Shown here one piece after another: positions 53,580 to 64,000 of a DNA stretch of 64,000 nucleotides. A program made the position numbers and the translations under genes. Under the pieces are notes generated by a model. The model did not search any database and had not been told where the DNA came from. It saw nothing but the letters and a program-made list of their open reading frames with translations. Source of the DNA: Limnanthes douglasii subsp. nivea (taxonomy: Eukaryota; Streptophyta; Magnoliopsida; Brassicales; Limnanthaceae); assembly GCA_036936605.1 (NCBI GenBank), contig JAUPFV010000002.1, positions 129,936,376 to 130,000,375 of the forward strand, in the 5' to 3' direction. Positions within the stretch are counted from its first letter, which is position 1, and every line of letters begins with the position of its first letter.

Positions 53580-56040
53580 GTTGGGAGACACACTTACCAC
53601 CACTACCTGTAATGGTTTTTGATGACCGTGAGTATGATGATGGATTAATGAATCATTATTCTTAGAGTTACAACAATGATGGGTGCTAGATTCGGGTGCT
53701 TCATTCCACATGACTTCCAATACATATTGGTTTGAAGACATGAGAACTCTTAATGGTGGAATGATCATCTTTAGGAATTACAATTCTTTTCATATCAAAG
53801 GGATTGGAACAACTCGGCTCGATTTTTTTACATGACTTAACAAATTGATTAAAAATATAAGTTTAATACCTGAAGTTAGACATAACCTTAATTCGTTAGA
53901 TGCGGAAGGGTTTATCTATATGGATAAAAATGGTAGACTTGGGGTTCTTACAAGGCCCCGTTGTTATTATGAAAGCCAATTGGACTAATGATATATAAGT
54001 TCTTGAGGGCACTATAGTCGTATGGGGTATGTCTAGTTTGGTGAATGATTCTACGAGTTTGTGGTTTAGACTAAGAATGACTGAAGAATCTTCAGACTGA
54101 TAATGACTTGGAATATATAAACAAAGAGTTCACTGACTATTTTATAAAGTTTGACACTTTTCAACATCAAACTATAAATGGGACTCCCCAATAAATGAGC
54201 TTATTGAGAGATCGAATCGAACCCTGCTAGAATGGGTTAAATGTAAGCTTGATTCATGTAAAATGAATCGAACGATCTTGAGAGAATTTATGACAATGGA
54301 TTCATATATTATCAACATGAGTCCATCTACAACACTTCAGTTTATTTGTCCTCAAAAGGAATAGACTAGAGATAAATCTAAGCAAAAACATTTGAGAGTA
54401 TCCAGATGTACTTCCTATGTACATGTGAAACAAGATAATATTAGGGAAATAGCACTCAAATGTTTGTTCTTCGGCTATCCGGAAGGAGTAAAAAGATTTA
54501 TGTTCTTGCATGAGCCTGGAACTGGCCAAGGTTATGGTTCTTTATGGCCTTTAGATGATCAGATGAGAGAACAACATGAACTTGATAGTTATCAACTGAT
54601 GAGGGATAAAGCATGAATACGAAAGTAAAAAACCATATATGTATGGTTTTGTTGATGTAATTTGCTATGTTTTATTTATTGAAATACAGAAATATGTTCT
54701 TGAACCTGATACATATCACGATGTTATAAAGAGCAATGATAAAGATAAGTGGGTTACGAGTATAAAAGAACAACTAAGATCTCTCAAGAATATGAACACC
54801 TGGTGTTGAGTTACCCATATACAAGGTTAGGCTCGTGGCTAAGAGCTTTACAGAAAATGAAGGTGTTGATTTTAATAAAATGTTTTTGTTGATTGTGAAA
54901 CAAACCTTTATCACAATCTTGCTATCAATTATTACTAGATTTAATCTTGAGTTAGTTCAAATATATGTCACTACTGTATTCTTCCATCGTGAACGAGAGG
55001 AGACGATTTACACGTGTCTACCGAAAATGTTTTAAAGAAGAAAATGAGGATGATGTGTGTTTGTTGAAGAGATCCTTTTATGAGCTGAAACAGTCGTCAA
55101 GGCAGTGAAATAAAATATTCGATTCTCCTATGAGATCCACCAAATATATATGTAGCTGTCATAACAATTATGCAATAAAAAAAAGAAAGGTAAATCATAT
55201 TGTTATATTATGTGGATGAAATACTAATAGTTGGAAGAGATAAGAGGAAGACTAAAATGGTAAAGACTCAACTGAAACGAGATTTTGAGATGAGAGATAT
55301 GTAAGAAGCTAATAGGATACTTGGTGTTAATATCAAAAGTGAAAGTCAAAGGGGTATTCGTTCTTATTTCAATAAAAATATATACATAATGTTTTAATGT
55401 AGTTATCTAATTCTGAAACAAAATCTATTGGAATTCTCATTGGTCTCTAATTTAAACCTAATGTCAATATAGGTTGGAAATACTTTATGCAAATATAATT
55501 GGTAGCATTATGTATGATATGATTTGCACGAGACCTGATCTTTCCTACACCGTAAGTGTTTTAAGTAGATTCATGTCAAATCTAGGAAAGTTGCATTGGC
55601 ATGCACTCAAGTGGCTCATGAGATACTTAAAGGGCTTGGTTTTTGTAGGGTTGTGTTACAAACACGATGATATAGGTGATATAGTACTGAAAGAGTGCAT
55701 AGACCCTGATTATGTAGGTTGGCTCGATACAAGGAATTTTATTTTGGGTTATTTATTTACTGGATTTGGAGGAGTTGTTAGGTAGAAGTTTTGTACATAG
55801 AAGGTCATTGCGTTATCCTCTACGAAAGCCAATTATATGGCTTTTACAGAAGATATGAAATAAACTATATAGTTGAGAGGATTATTGAGTGAACTCACTC
55901 ATATGGAGTAATATGTGGTTTTGTTTAATGATAATACTAGTACCCTTTGTTTGAAGAGAAATCTAAAATTCCATGAGAAAAATAAACATGTAGACATTAA
56001 GTTGCAGTTTATCTGAAGCGCGATGAAAAGAGAAAAGTAA
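53580..56040 (+). pseudogene. copia-1 protease, integrase, RT and RNase H, decayed
   Basis: In order: protease with VLDSGASFHMTSNTYWFED (about 53685) and LNSLDAEGFIYMDKNGRLGV; integrase C-terminal part (RSNRTLLEWVKCKLDS at about 54210, then SRCTSYVHVKQDN, ALKCLFFGYPEGVKRF); RT from about 54690 (EPDTYHDVIKSNDKDKWV, SFTENEGVDFNKMF, YVDEILIVGRD, where YVDD is YVDE); and RNase H (IIGSIMYDMICTRPDLSYTV, then CIDPDYVGWLDTRNF) to about 56020. The catalytic core of integrase is mostly deleted. It is a TNT1-type polyprotein and continues the gag at 17985-18396. Confidence 0.88.
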
Positions 56041-56059
56041 AGTTGACTAAGATTTCTAT

Positions 56060-56800
56060 GTTTAGGGTAGAAGTAACTTATCAATAAAGATACCACCAAT
56101 GGACTACATGGGAATAATTGGATCTTTCAATCACATGTATATGCAAGAAATGTTGAAGCTTTCAGGGTGAAGCTTGGGTCGTCACTTAGTTCCAGAGACG
56201 TTTGCTGGAACCTAAGGGCTGAGAGAAGCTGTCAAGACTGGTGTCTATTGATTCAAAGGAGACATAAGTTGATCCAAAGTAGATTGGTCTAAAGCAGGTT
56301 TGTCCGAATTATGTTGGTCTAAAGTGAGCTAATCCGAAAAGAGTTGGGCTGAAGCGTGCTGGATTAAAGCATGTGAGGTAGACTGAAGCGAACTATTCTA
56401 CTTGTTAGGTTTCCTATATAATTGGGTATTCTCTTTTGGTTTTCCTATATTAATTGGATTCCTTATTAATTAGCTTTCATATTAATTGGATCTTCTATAC
56501 CGTTTAGGTTTTCTATTAATTTGAATTTTTTACTTATGAGGTTTTCTATATTAATAGATTAGGATTTTATCACAGCCGTTGATTGAATGGCTTAAACTTC
56601 AAATATCGTTATGTAACCTACTAATTTAATAAAAGAGTTTTTGTTTCCCGTAAATGTAAGATCAACATCACAAACTAGTTCCAAAAGAAATATATCAACC
56701 TGAACCGTGTAAAATCTGTCTTATGTATTTTGTTTTATTTATGTTTTGCCTTTTATTTGTTGTTAGTCTCGAACATTGTAATTTTTTCTTCCAAAAATAT
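56060..56800 (+). repeat. copia-1 3' LTR-like region
   Basis: Parallels 7010-7086 plus 17581-17965 over its first 480 bp. Ends with a polyadenylation-like TTTAATAAAAGAG (about 56627) and T-rich sequence, as in copia R-U5 regions. Exact borders not fixed. Confidence 0.5.
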
Positions 56801-56809
56801 CGATAATCA

Positions 56810-58720
56810 CACCTTAGTTCTTGCCTTAGACAAATAGAGATCCTTCCAACACTCTACTAAACATGTAGAAACTCAAGATAATCAAGCAAAATAATGGAAT
56901 AAATATAGAAGAAAGACTTTAGAAACTATTAGACAATGGGTTAATATTGGCATTTTCAACCATGTTTCTCAAAAGTTTGGTTTGATTTTTATTCGAAAGA
57001 AATTGAAAGGTCTTTATGGAAAAAACCACTCATAAACTAATTTTGTTAATATTAAGAAGCTTGTTAGTTGGAAATTAAAAGGTGGGAACTCATTTCTAAA
57101 CATCTAGGTAATTTCTAAGATATTATTAACAAGCCAACTACTATGTAGATTATTCTTGATGATGACTTGCAGACTTTATTCTTATTGAATTTTTCACTAG
57201 AGATTTAGGAAACCTTGGTTGTGACTATTATTAACTCTGCTTCATATGGTCTTTTACCTTTGGATGCTATCAAAGAAAGCATGTTTAATGAAAATATTAA
57301 AAGAAAGAAGATGAGATTCGACAATATACAAGCTCTTTTAAATGAGAATAAAAAAGAAAGTAAGAGTAAAAGTACTAGATTTTAGGGTAACTCAAAGAGA
57401 AAATCCAAGTTCAGAGATGGACTAGGACATACTACTATTTTAACAAGTCTGGTCATATACATAGAATTACTATTGATAAAAGAAAGGAAATAGTAACAAA
57501 TAAGATTCATAAAATAAGAATAAAAAAATTTTGCAACTATTGTTTCTACTATTAATGATTATGCATCATCGATCTGCGCTATTGGTGAGTTTTACCATGT
57601 TGATAGTTCAGATTTAGAGTGGCTTGTAGATACAAGTGTTTTCTTACCATTGTGTCCCTAATAAGGAATATTTCTTTAAATATAAAAGTGACAATTTTGG
57701 TAGTGTCAATATGGGAAATGAGAGCTCAAGTAACATTTTTAGGTTAGGTTATATTCGTGGGAAGACATGCATTGGGTACATTCTAATACTGAAAGATGTG
57801 CGCCATATTCCTGATCTACGTCTGAGTTTGTTGTTTGAAAATATCCTTGATCCAGAATATTTTTGTCACACATTTGGTGATGGTAAATGTAAATTATCCA
57901 AAGGTTCGATAATAGTTTCTCGAGGTAATTTGTGTTGATGTTTATATAAAATTTATTTAGGTACATGTTTTGCTGAGCTGAATTCAATTGACGAAAATAA
58001 TTCTTCCAACTTGTGATATTATAGAGTAGGATGCAAATTGATAAAAGAATGAAAACTTGGCAGGTAAGTCACTTATTCATGTTAATATAATTATAAATAT
58101 TGACCCTTGTGATAATTGTTTGGCAGGAAAGTAACATAGAGCTTTGTTATCTAATAAGTTCACTAGAAGGCAATGAAAGTTGGAGTTAGTACACTATAAA
58201 GTTTATGGTCGATATTTTTTAAAAATTTCATGTCATGGTAGAATGAGAGACCAAAAATGTTGAAATATCTTCACTCTGAAAATTGTGGTGAGTAAATTTT
58301 AAATGAGTTTAAAAGTTATAACTCATATTATGACATTAGTCGTGAGAGGACAACACCAATGTACATGACAACATAATGGAGTTGCAGAGAGAATGAACTG
58401 TATAATTCATATAGAATATAACATGTGTGCAAGAAATACCTAAGCTGATATGAATATGGAATGCTTCTAGAAATATATGTGGAATAAAATACCAATCAAA
58501 AGTTAAAGAAGATGATATGGATTAACTTTTGATTGATATTTGAGTCCACATCTATTTTTAGAAATATTCACATATTCATATCATAAGCTTCCTAAGACAT
58601 TTTAGGCTGAAATATTTGTAGTGTATTTGATCAATAGGGTTCCATTAACAACTCTTGATTTTGATATTCCTTTGAGTGAATGAAACAAATGATACTATAT
58701 ATTCATGCAACACATGCATG
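56810..58720 (+). pseudogene. second copia relic (copia-2): gag, protease, integrase part
   Basis: Gag from about 56890 (TLETIRQWVNIGIFNHVSQ, LKGLYGKN, then MMTCRL and INSASYGLLPLDAIKESMF), a worn zinc knuckle (YYFNKSGHIHRITID at about 57430), and protease in 57600-57960 (SDLEWLVDTS, NKEYFFKYKSDNFGSVNMGN, LKDVRHIPDLRLSLLFEN). A broken integrase follows (LHSENCGE, ending near 58670 with VYLINRVPLTTLDFDIP). RT and RNase H are absent and the element stops near 58720. TNT1-type. It directly follows the copia-1 LTR-like region, with no LTR of its own recognised. Confidence 0.82.
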
Positions 58721-58724
58721 CATG

Positions 58725-59306
58725 ATGTATGTTCCAAAGAAAATAGTATGATACATATAAAAAATACTTAAACCAAAATAAAATACGAATATGAACATAT
58801 GTTTAAGAATAATAGTTATTTGTTTAACATAACAATATTTAATAAAAAAACAATTATATGACATTTGACATAATAGTGAATTTTTTTTCTCATCTTAAAA
58901 TTATCTTTTATCTTAAAATTATCTTTTATTTTGTTGAATTTACTCACAAATTATTTAGATAAACATATTTTATTGATATTAAAAAATATCAAAAAAAAAA
59001 TTTAATTCCAATCAAATTATTAATAAATATTATATAATCTTAACAAAACAAACAATTAAATAATTTTATATATTCTAATAAGTTTCATTAGTATATTTAC
59101 TAATTTTCATCACTTTGATATTATATAGAATCATGCTTTTTTAAATTTTGACTTTTAAAAAAAGCAAAAAGATATTTTTTCAAATTACGAAAGTTCGGTA
59201 ATGCAAGTTTTTTTATAATTTTAGTTTAATTAAATTAAAATATATTATTACTTTAAAACGAATAAATTAGAATATCGATCAAATATGAATCATATTTTTT
59301 TCAATA
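58725..59306. other. very AT-rich stretch, no gene seen
   Basis: Long A and T runs and a repeated TTATCTTTTAT motif near 58905. No coding or RNA gene signal. Confidence 0.6.
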
Positions 59307-59455
59307 GGGATAACCGAGTTGGTGGAGTAAAACATGCTTGTGACCAAAGATCATGAGTTCGAATTCCTCTACAAACGTTTTGATGGTGGAGCCTGTCACC
59401 TTATTTGATTTATCTTGAAGTCATTGAGTAGCTGTCGCGGATTCCTAAAAAACAA
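59307..59455 (+). mobile_element. tRNA-derived SINE-like relic
   Basis: GGATAACCGAGTTGGTGGAG resembles a pol III A box and GAGTTCGAATTCC a B box, about 40 bp apart. A tRNA-unrelated body and an A-rich end (CCTAAAAAACAAATA) follow. No cloverleaf with a proper acceptor stem forms. About 150 bp fits plant SINE length. No clear target duplication. Confidence 0.5.
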
Positions 59456-60660
59456 ATATAAATTATATTTATACTTCCAATTTACATTATATCAATCATA
59501 TTTATACACCCATGGTTATTGTAGGTATGGATTAGGCTTTGCATGGTATTCATATATGAAAAGTATATTGCTTATAAATTCTACAGACGAAACATGCAAG
59601 ACAAGAAACGATATTACGACCAATTTTTGGATATATATTATTTAAAAAGGCCTAATTGACAAACCAAAATTGTTGAATATAGTCCACCAACATTTCTATT
59701 TGTACTATAAAAAAGATTAATAATTAAAATATTAGAATATACATTAACTAACAAAATATGATTAATTTACGAGATTCTCGTCCTATGACAACTGCATGCA
59801 CGATAAAATAGACATGTTTGTTTCACCTTAACAGGAAGAAATCAATAAATTATAAGATGATATTAATCATATCTATATCAACGCAATCACAATCACACAA
59901 ATCTTAAATATTTTGTATTTAATCAATTCACTTTGTTTATAAACAATATAGATTAATCTCTTATATTCAAAACAACAATAATCACCGGGATTAATTAGTC
60001 TTTTGAATCCAAGGTTTCAACAATTATCATATTATCTCCAATATTTCATGTATTGAAAAAAAGACAACTTACGCGTTATAAAATCTTGATGAAAACTATT
60101 TCTTATTTTTTTTCAAAAACAAAAAAAAAATCTAATATTATCCTATGAATTTGATTATAATACCCAAATAACACGGTGAAGTAATCCCGAGAAATATATT
60201 TGCTCAGACATTCAAATTTAACCTAAAAACAAGATCATTTGGGTATTTTATGTATATAGATATCTAAACTAAAAATTATTTTAAGTTGTATTAAGAAACA
60301 TCAAATGTGACTAAAATCTAAGCCAATTGTAAATTCTAAAAAAACTAACCAACTCGAAACCATGGTTTGCCAAATATAATAGTAGGTGGCTGGTGAAACA
60401 ATATCTCCACCGATGGAAAACTGATAATCTACTCTCGGTGTTCTCCGTCTTTTCTCAATCTTCTTAGATGTTATGTTAATTGAAAAATCTGACGACTTTC
60501 CCGCACTTTTTACCCACTCGGTCATCGAGTCTAAGTTATACTCGTCGTGAGTGGTGAAATGGTGAGCTTAGTCCGAAACAAGAAAAATTTCACATTAGGT
60601 TACTTCTTCCAAATATGTAGGAAGTAGAAAATTCAATTAAACCAGCATTCCAGATTAGTC
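59456..60660. other. AT-rich stretch, no gene seen
   Basis: Only short, featureless open frames. The minus-strand frame at 60301-60525 (74 codons) has no recognisable domain. Confidence 0.55.
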
Positions 60661-60663
60661 CAA

Positions 60664-60844
60664 GCCATTTTGGCATGAGAATGGTGAAAAACACAATCCA
60701 CACGCCATCCACTGGCGTAATTAACCCATTGGATGCCACAAGTGTGGCGAACTAAAGGGTCTGTACGCCACACGATGGCGTGGTGATTATATTTTTCGCC
60801 ACTACGGTTGGCGTAGGCCACAAGACCGACGCCAATGTATGGCG
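60664..60844. repeat. array of short inverted repeats CGCCA-N-TGGCG at about 32-bp spacing
   Basis: Five hairpins centred at about 60710, 60741, 60773, 60805 and 60837: CGCCA/TGGCG with 5-7-bp loops in four, GCCACA-AG-TGTGGC in one. A weaker GCCA/TGGC pair sits at 60664-60674. The linkers differ in sequence. Perhaps subterminal repeats of a CACTA-like transposon; unproven. Confidence 0.75.
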
Positions 60845-62820
60845 AAGAACACAAAAAACGGGTTTTTTTAAAAAAATATTAATATTATTTTTCACAAAAA
60901 TAAGAGGGGGAAAAGCCAATGTATCTCCTCGGCGTTCATGTTGCTCTGCATGGGAAGTGGTTCCGACTCTTTTTCGGTCATGTTTTGAAGTTTTTGAAGT
61001 TTTTGAAAAAATGGGTAAATGAGTTTTTGAGTTTTTATGTTTTTGGTAGTTTGGATAAGATAAATTATGGTTGGTGTTTGCAGCTTCATGGAGTAGTTTG
61101 GAGTCCTCAATGGCATGAGTTGTAATTTATTATAGTTTTAATAGTTTTTTTATCCGTTGTCAATTTTGTAAATATTGAAAAGAAGGAAAATACGACTTCG
61201 CGAAATAGTTTTAACTTTTCTTTCAACAATTCATTTAAAATTTTATGTAAACGTTTAAATAAACAATTTTCAAAATTCATTATTAAACGGTTTAAAATTT
61301 TAAAATTAAAAAAAGGCCACACAAGAAATTCTCATTCTCCTCTTCTTCTAATACGAGATTTCCTCTTATTAATTTTTATTTATTTATTTATGAACTGAAT
61401 TGAGATTTAAACTTTTTTAAAAAAAAAATCAAATAATATTTAAAACTATAAAAAGAAATTGTTTTTTACGACTAGAAATTCAAAAAAAAGTGAGATATTG
61501 ATTTTTAAAATTTTCGCCTGATTGTAAAATTATAAATAACAATAATAAAATATATTTATGATAAAATATAAAAATATAATCTCAAATATTCATTTTTTGA
61601 TAGTTACTCCACAAAACACATAATATTAACAATAAGAAAATCAGTAAAAAACTAGAAGTTCAAAATCTAATAAATTAAAACAAAAACAAAACCATGAATA
61701 AAAAATCTAAATGTTGGTAGCTCTGGTAAACATTTGCTGACTCGAATAAGAAGACACCATTTTGATCAAAATTTTAGCAATCAATTCCCTGGTTGATTTC
61801 GTGACAAGTGATCCATCACAGAACATCAAAATATATTTACAATCAACAACTATTAATAGTCAAATAAATAAAAAATAAAAATAGAATAAAAATACAACAT
61901 AACATAATGGTTAAATATGTATAATTGACAAGTCAATATACATATAGACACAAATACACAAAATGTCAACAACTAAGTAGGTATACAAAACAAATATCAA
62001 AACACTAAGTCTTATATTTTGCTACGTAAGATGATCATTAACACATTAGGACTTATAATGTTATTATCTAATTACTTGGGTTTTACTATGATAAATAAAG
62101 TCAATAGGTTCTAGGGCCAAATAGAAACATACATATAAATACAGGGATGTTATAACATTCGAAGGTAGCAACAAAAGAGAAATTTTAATAAAATTTTGGA
62201 CTCTTAATTATATGTATTCTATAATTTTATTATATTTATTAGATGCATATAACTATATTGTTACGACCAAATATTAAATATAGCAAAATATTTTATGAGG
62301 TATAAAAATATGTAATCAATTAATTCCTTGTGAATGGATATTTGAAAAAAAAGAACAAAACTCATTTTCAATAAACAATACAAAGCAATTCTTGTAAGAT
62401 GCGCAACTTCTTAAGATAGTTACATTTTCAGCTCAAATACGTATTCAAATTTTAAAAAAATCCAATTCAATTTAGTCTAAATGATAACTCAAACGTCCAT
62501 TTAAGCTCTAATAAGAATCTGCAGATTTAATAAACACAAAACCACTCTATTGATGTTAAAATAAAAAAAGTTCAATCACTATATCCAAAATCTATATATA
62601 TACACATTTCAAAATTAGGTACAACTAAAAAACATATAACGATAGAAAAATAAATTTAGATACTTTAAAGCATTCTAAAATAAACTTAGATACTTTAGAG
62701 TATTCTTTGGTAGTGATGAAGGCAATAAAGATAATACAATGGTCTGATTTAAGTTCTATTAGGATCTAGATCAATATGCGATATATCTTGCATATACAAA
62801 CACGTTGCTGCAAAAGATAC
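60845..62820. other. AT-rich stretch, no gene seen
   Basis: No credible gene. Short open frames at 60780-61125 on both strands are unconvincing. A local duplication of AAACTTAGATACTTTA-type sequence lies at 62650-62705. Confidence 0.55.
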
Positions 62821-62880
62821 AACTAGATTTTAGTTATAAATACAAAACACAACTAGATTTTAGTTATAAATACAAAACAC
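62821..62880. repeat. exact 30-bp tandem duplication
   Basis: A unit starting AACTAGATTTTAGTTATAAA and ending ACAAAACAC is present twice without change. Confidence 0.95.
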
Positions 62881-63100
62881 AACGTCTCGATGTATGCTTT
62901 CTTAGATCTATCACATGTCAACTATAGAGATGAGAGATTATTTTTCTGAAAACACTAAAATTCGGTGACACAAACACTAGTTTTAAGATTTTAATATAAA
63001 ATAAACTTAATTTTGTAAGTACAAGCAATTAATTTTGAATAAAATACAGAATAATTGAAAAACAAATGTAAAATACCAAAAAATAAACAGTAAGAAGATG

Positions 63101-63258
63101 AAAATAAAGCCTAACTGGTACATGTATATAGTTACATAGAACTGAAAAAATTTAGTCTAAAAAAATAATGGTAAAACAAAAAATAAAGCCTAACTTGTAC
63201 ATGTATATAGTTACAGAGAACTGAAAAACTTTAGTCTAAAAAAATGGTGGTAAAATAA
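63101..63258. repeat. 79-bp tandem duplication
   Basis: Units at 63101-63179 and 63180-63258 share AAAATAAAGCCTAACT, ACATGTATATAGTTACA and TTTAGTCTAAAAAAAT with a few changes. Confidence 0.9.
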
Positions 63259-64000
63259 AAACAAAGAAGAAGATCGTTAGCGTCATATGGATTAGTTCTA
63301 ATGATTCATCCATGATAAGATCGTCTACGGAAGAACAATTCCTATTTTTGATTTTCGGATAACAATAAAAACAAAATATATTTTTGTAGTAAAAAATGAT
63401 GTATTTGGTATTAAAGAAAATAAAACAAAAGAAAAATATAATATAATTTAGGGTGAACTACCTATTAATACCCAACCAAGTATCCCATTAACAACTAATA
63501 CCCAAAAATAGTAAACTATCAATAGATACCTCAACTAAGTTGAAAACTACAAGTAACCATTTTCTCATTCTTTGAACTAAATTTCTCTTTCTTACTTTTT
63601 CGTTTTTTTTAAAAAGTCTGTATCTTTCAAACCATGACTCGAAAAAAATAACTAAAATTACAATCGGTTTTTTTTAAGACGAACAAAAATTATTGATTTT
63701 TTTCTACAACAAACATGCGAGATAAGGCATACAAAATATGTGAGACCAGACATAAAAAACATGCGAGACTAAAAATAATAAACATCCCAGACCATGCATA
63801 ATAAATTATTATAAAGTTGAGAGTCCCAACATTATTAAATTATGCGAGCCAGACACGATGAGAATAGATATAAATGAAACAAGGCATAGTCAAGCTAGGA
63901 GATATCAGATGTGTACTACTTGATGATAAAGATGCGAGACCAATGTTATTGGGCATGGTAAAAATAAAATAAAATATCATCAATGGGTTTAGTTTTGTTC
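63259..64000. other. AT-rich stretch to the window end, no gene seen
   Basis: No coding signal. CATGCGAGAC and related words recur at 63710-63940. Confidence 0.55.

Larger units (their letters stand above)
6827..56800 (+). mobile_element. outer Ty1/copia element (copia-1), split by nested insertions
   Basis: Read with the insertions removed, this is one decayed copia element of ordinary size. A primer site lies at 6827, an LTR-like segment at 7010-7086 joined to 17581-17965, gag at 17985-18396, then protease, integrase, RT and RNase H at 53680-56040, and LTR-like sequence at about 56060-56800. Gypsy A splits the first part. A hAT element (with B, C and D inside it) separates gag from protease. 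The protein order and orientation agree across the breaks. The internal LTR-like segment ahead of gag is anomalous and implies an extra rearrangement. Confidence 0.55.

Noticed and set aside
59307..59380. possible tRNA gene
   Set aside because: A and B boxes are present but acceptor and anticodon stems do not form. SINE origin fits better.
60664..60844. palindromic repeats with variable linkers, formally CRISPR-like
   Set aside because: Repeats are only 5-6 bp per arm, linkers about 15 bp, no cas genes, and the context is nuclear plant DNA. Reported instead as an inverted-repeat array.
60633..60854. minus-strand 73-codon frame over the inverted-repeat array
   Set aside because: The frame is open because of the GC-richer palindromes. 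Composition and lack of similarity argue against a protein.

Overview
The window is repeat-dominated nuclear DNA of a flowering plant. It is AT-rich and made almost entirely of transposable elements: plant Tat-type Ty3/gypsy polyproteins, TNT1-type Ty1/copia, hAT and MULE transposases. Spliceosomal introns, TATA boxes and long terminal repeats are visible. No ordinary cellular gene, rRNA or functional tRNA gene was found. The species cannot be named from the sequence.

Layout. 0.56-3.44 kb (minus): decayed MULE transposase whose C-terminus carries an OTU-like domain. 5.1-5.6 kb (plus): tail of a copia element. 5.93-6.33 kb: foldback element. 6.8-56.8 kb: a nested stack. The outermost layer is an old copia (plus), seen at about 6.8-7.09, 17.58-18.40 and 53.57-56.8 kb. 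Gypsy A (7,087-17,580, minus, target duplication ATATC) sits in its LTR-like part. A hAT element (about 18.40-53.57 kb) separates its gag from its protease. Gypsy B (18,944-51,509, minus) lies in an AT-rich array inside the hAT. Two further gypsy elements lie inside B: C (23,550-34,634, minus, AGAAG) in the integrase and D (37,792-48,822, plus, TGAAC) in the protease. 56.8-58.7 kb: a second copia relic (plus). 58.7-64 kb: AT-rich DNA with a SINE-like relic at 59.3 kb and an unusual 32-bp-periodic array of short inverted repeats at 60.70-60.84 kb.

All four gypsy elements share one plan: LTR, primer binding site, gag-protease-RT-RNase H-integrase, a short conserved hairpin, then a convergent antisense gene, polypurine tract and LTR. 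The antisense gene has a Transposase_28-like domain followed by a low-complexity and coiled-coil half. In every copy it has a TATA box and one phase-1 intron at the same position, so it looks like a genuine spliced gene transcribed against the retrotransposon. A and B form one family (PBS starting TGGCGACC). C and D share another PBS (TGGCGCCGTC) and polypurine tract but differ in LTR. C is nearly pristine: its two 330-bp LTRs differ at one site, its 2,065-residue polyprotein is uninterrupted and its antisense gene is intact.

The features most worth following up are the conserved antisense intron, the hairpin that keeps pairing by compensatory change in all four elements, a UAG between protease and RT in family A/B set in a context close to the tobamovirus readthrough signal, and the inverted-repeat array at 60.7 kb.
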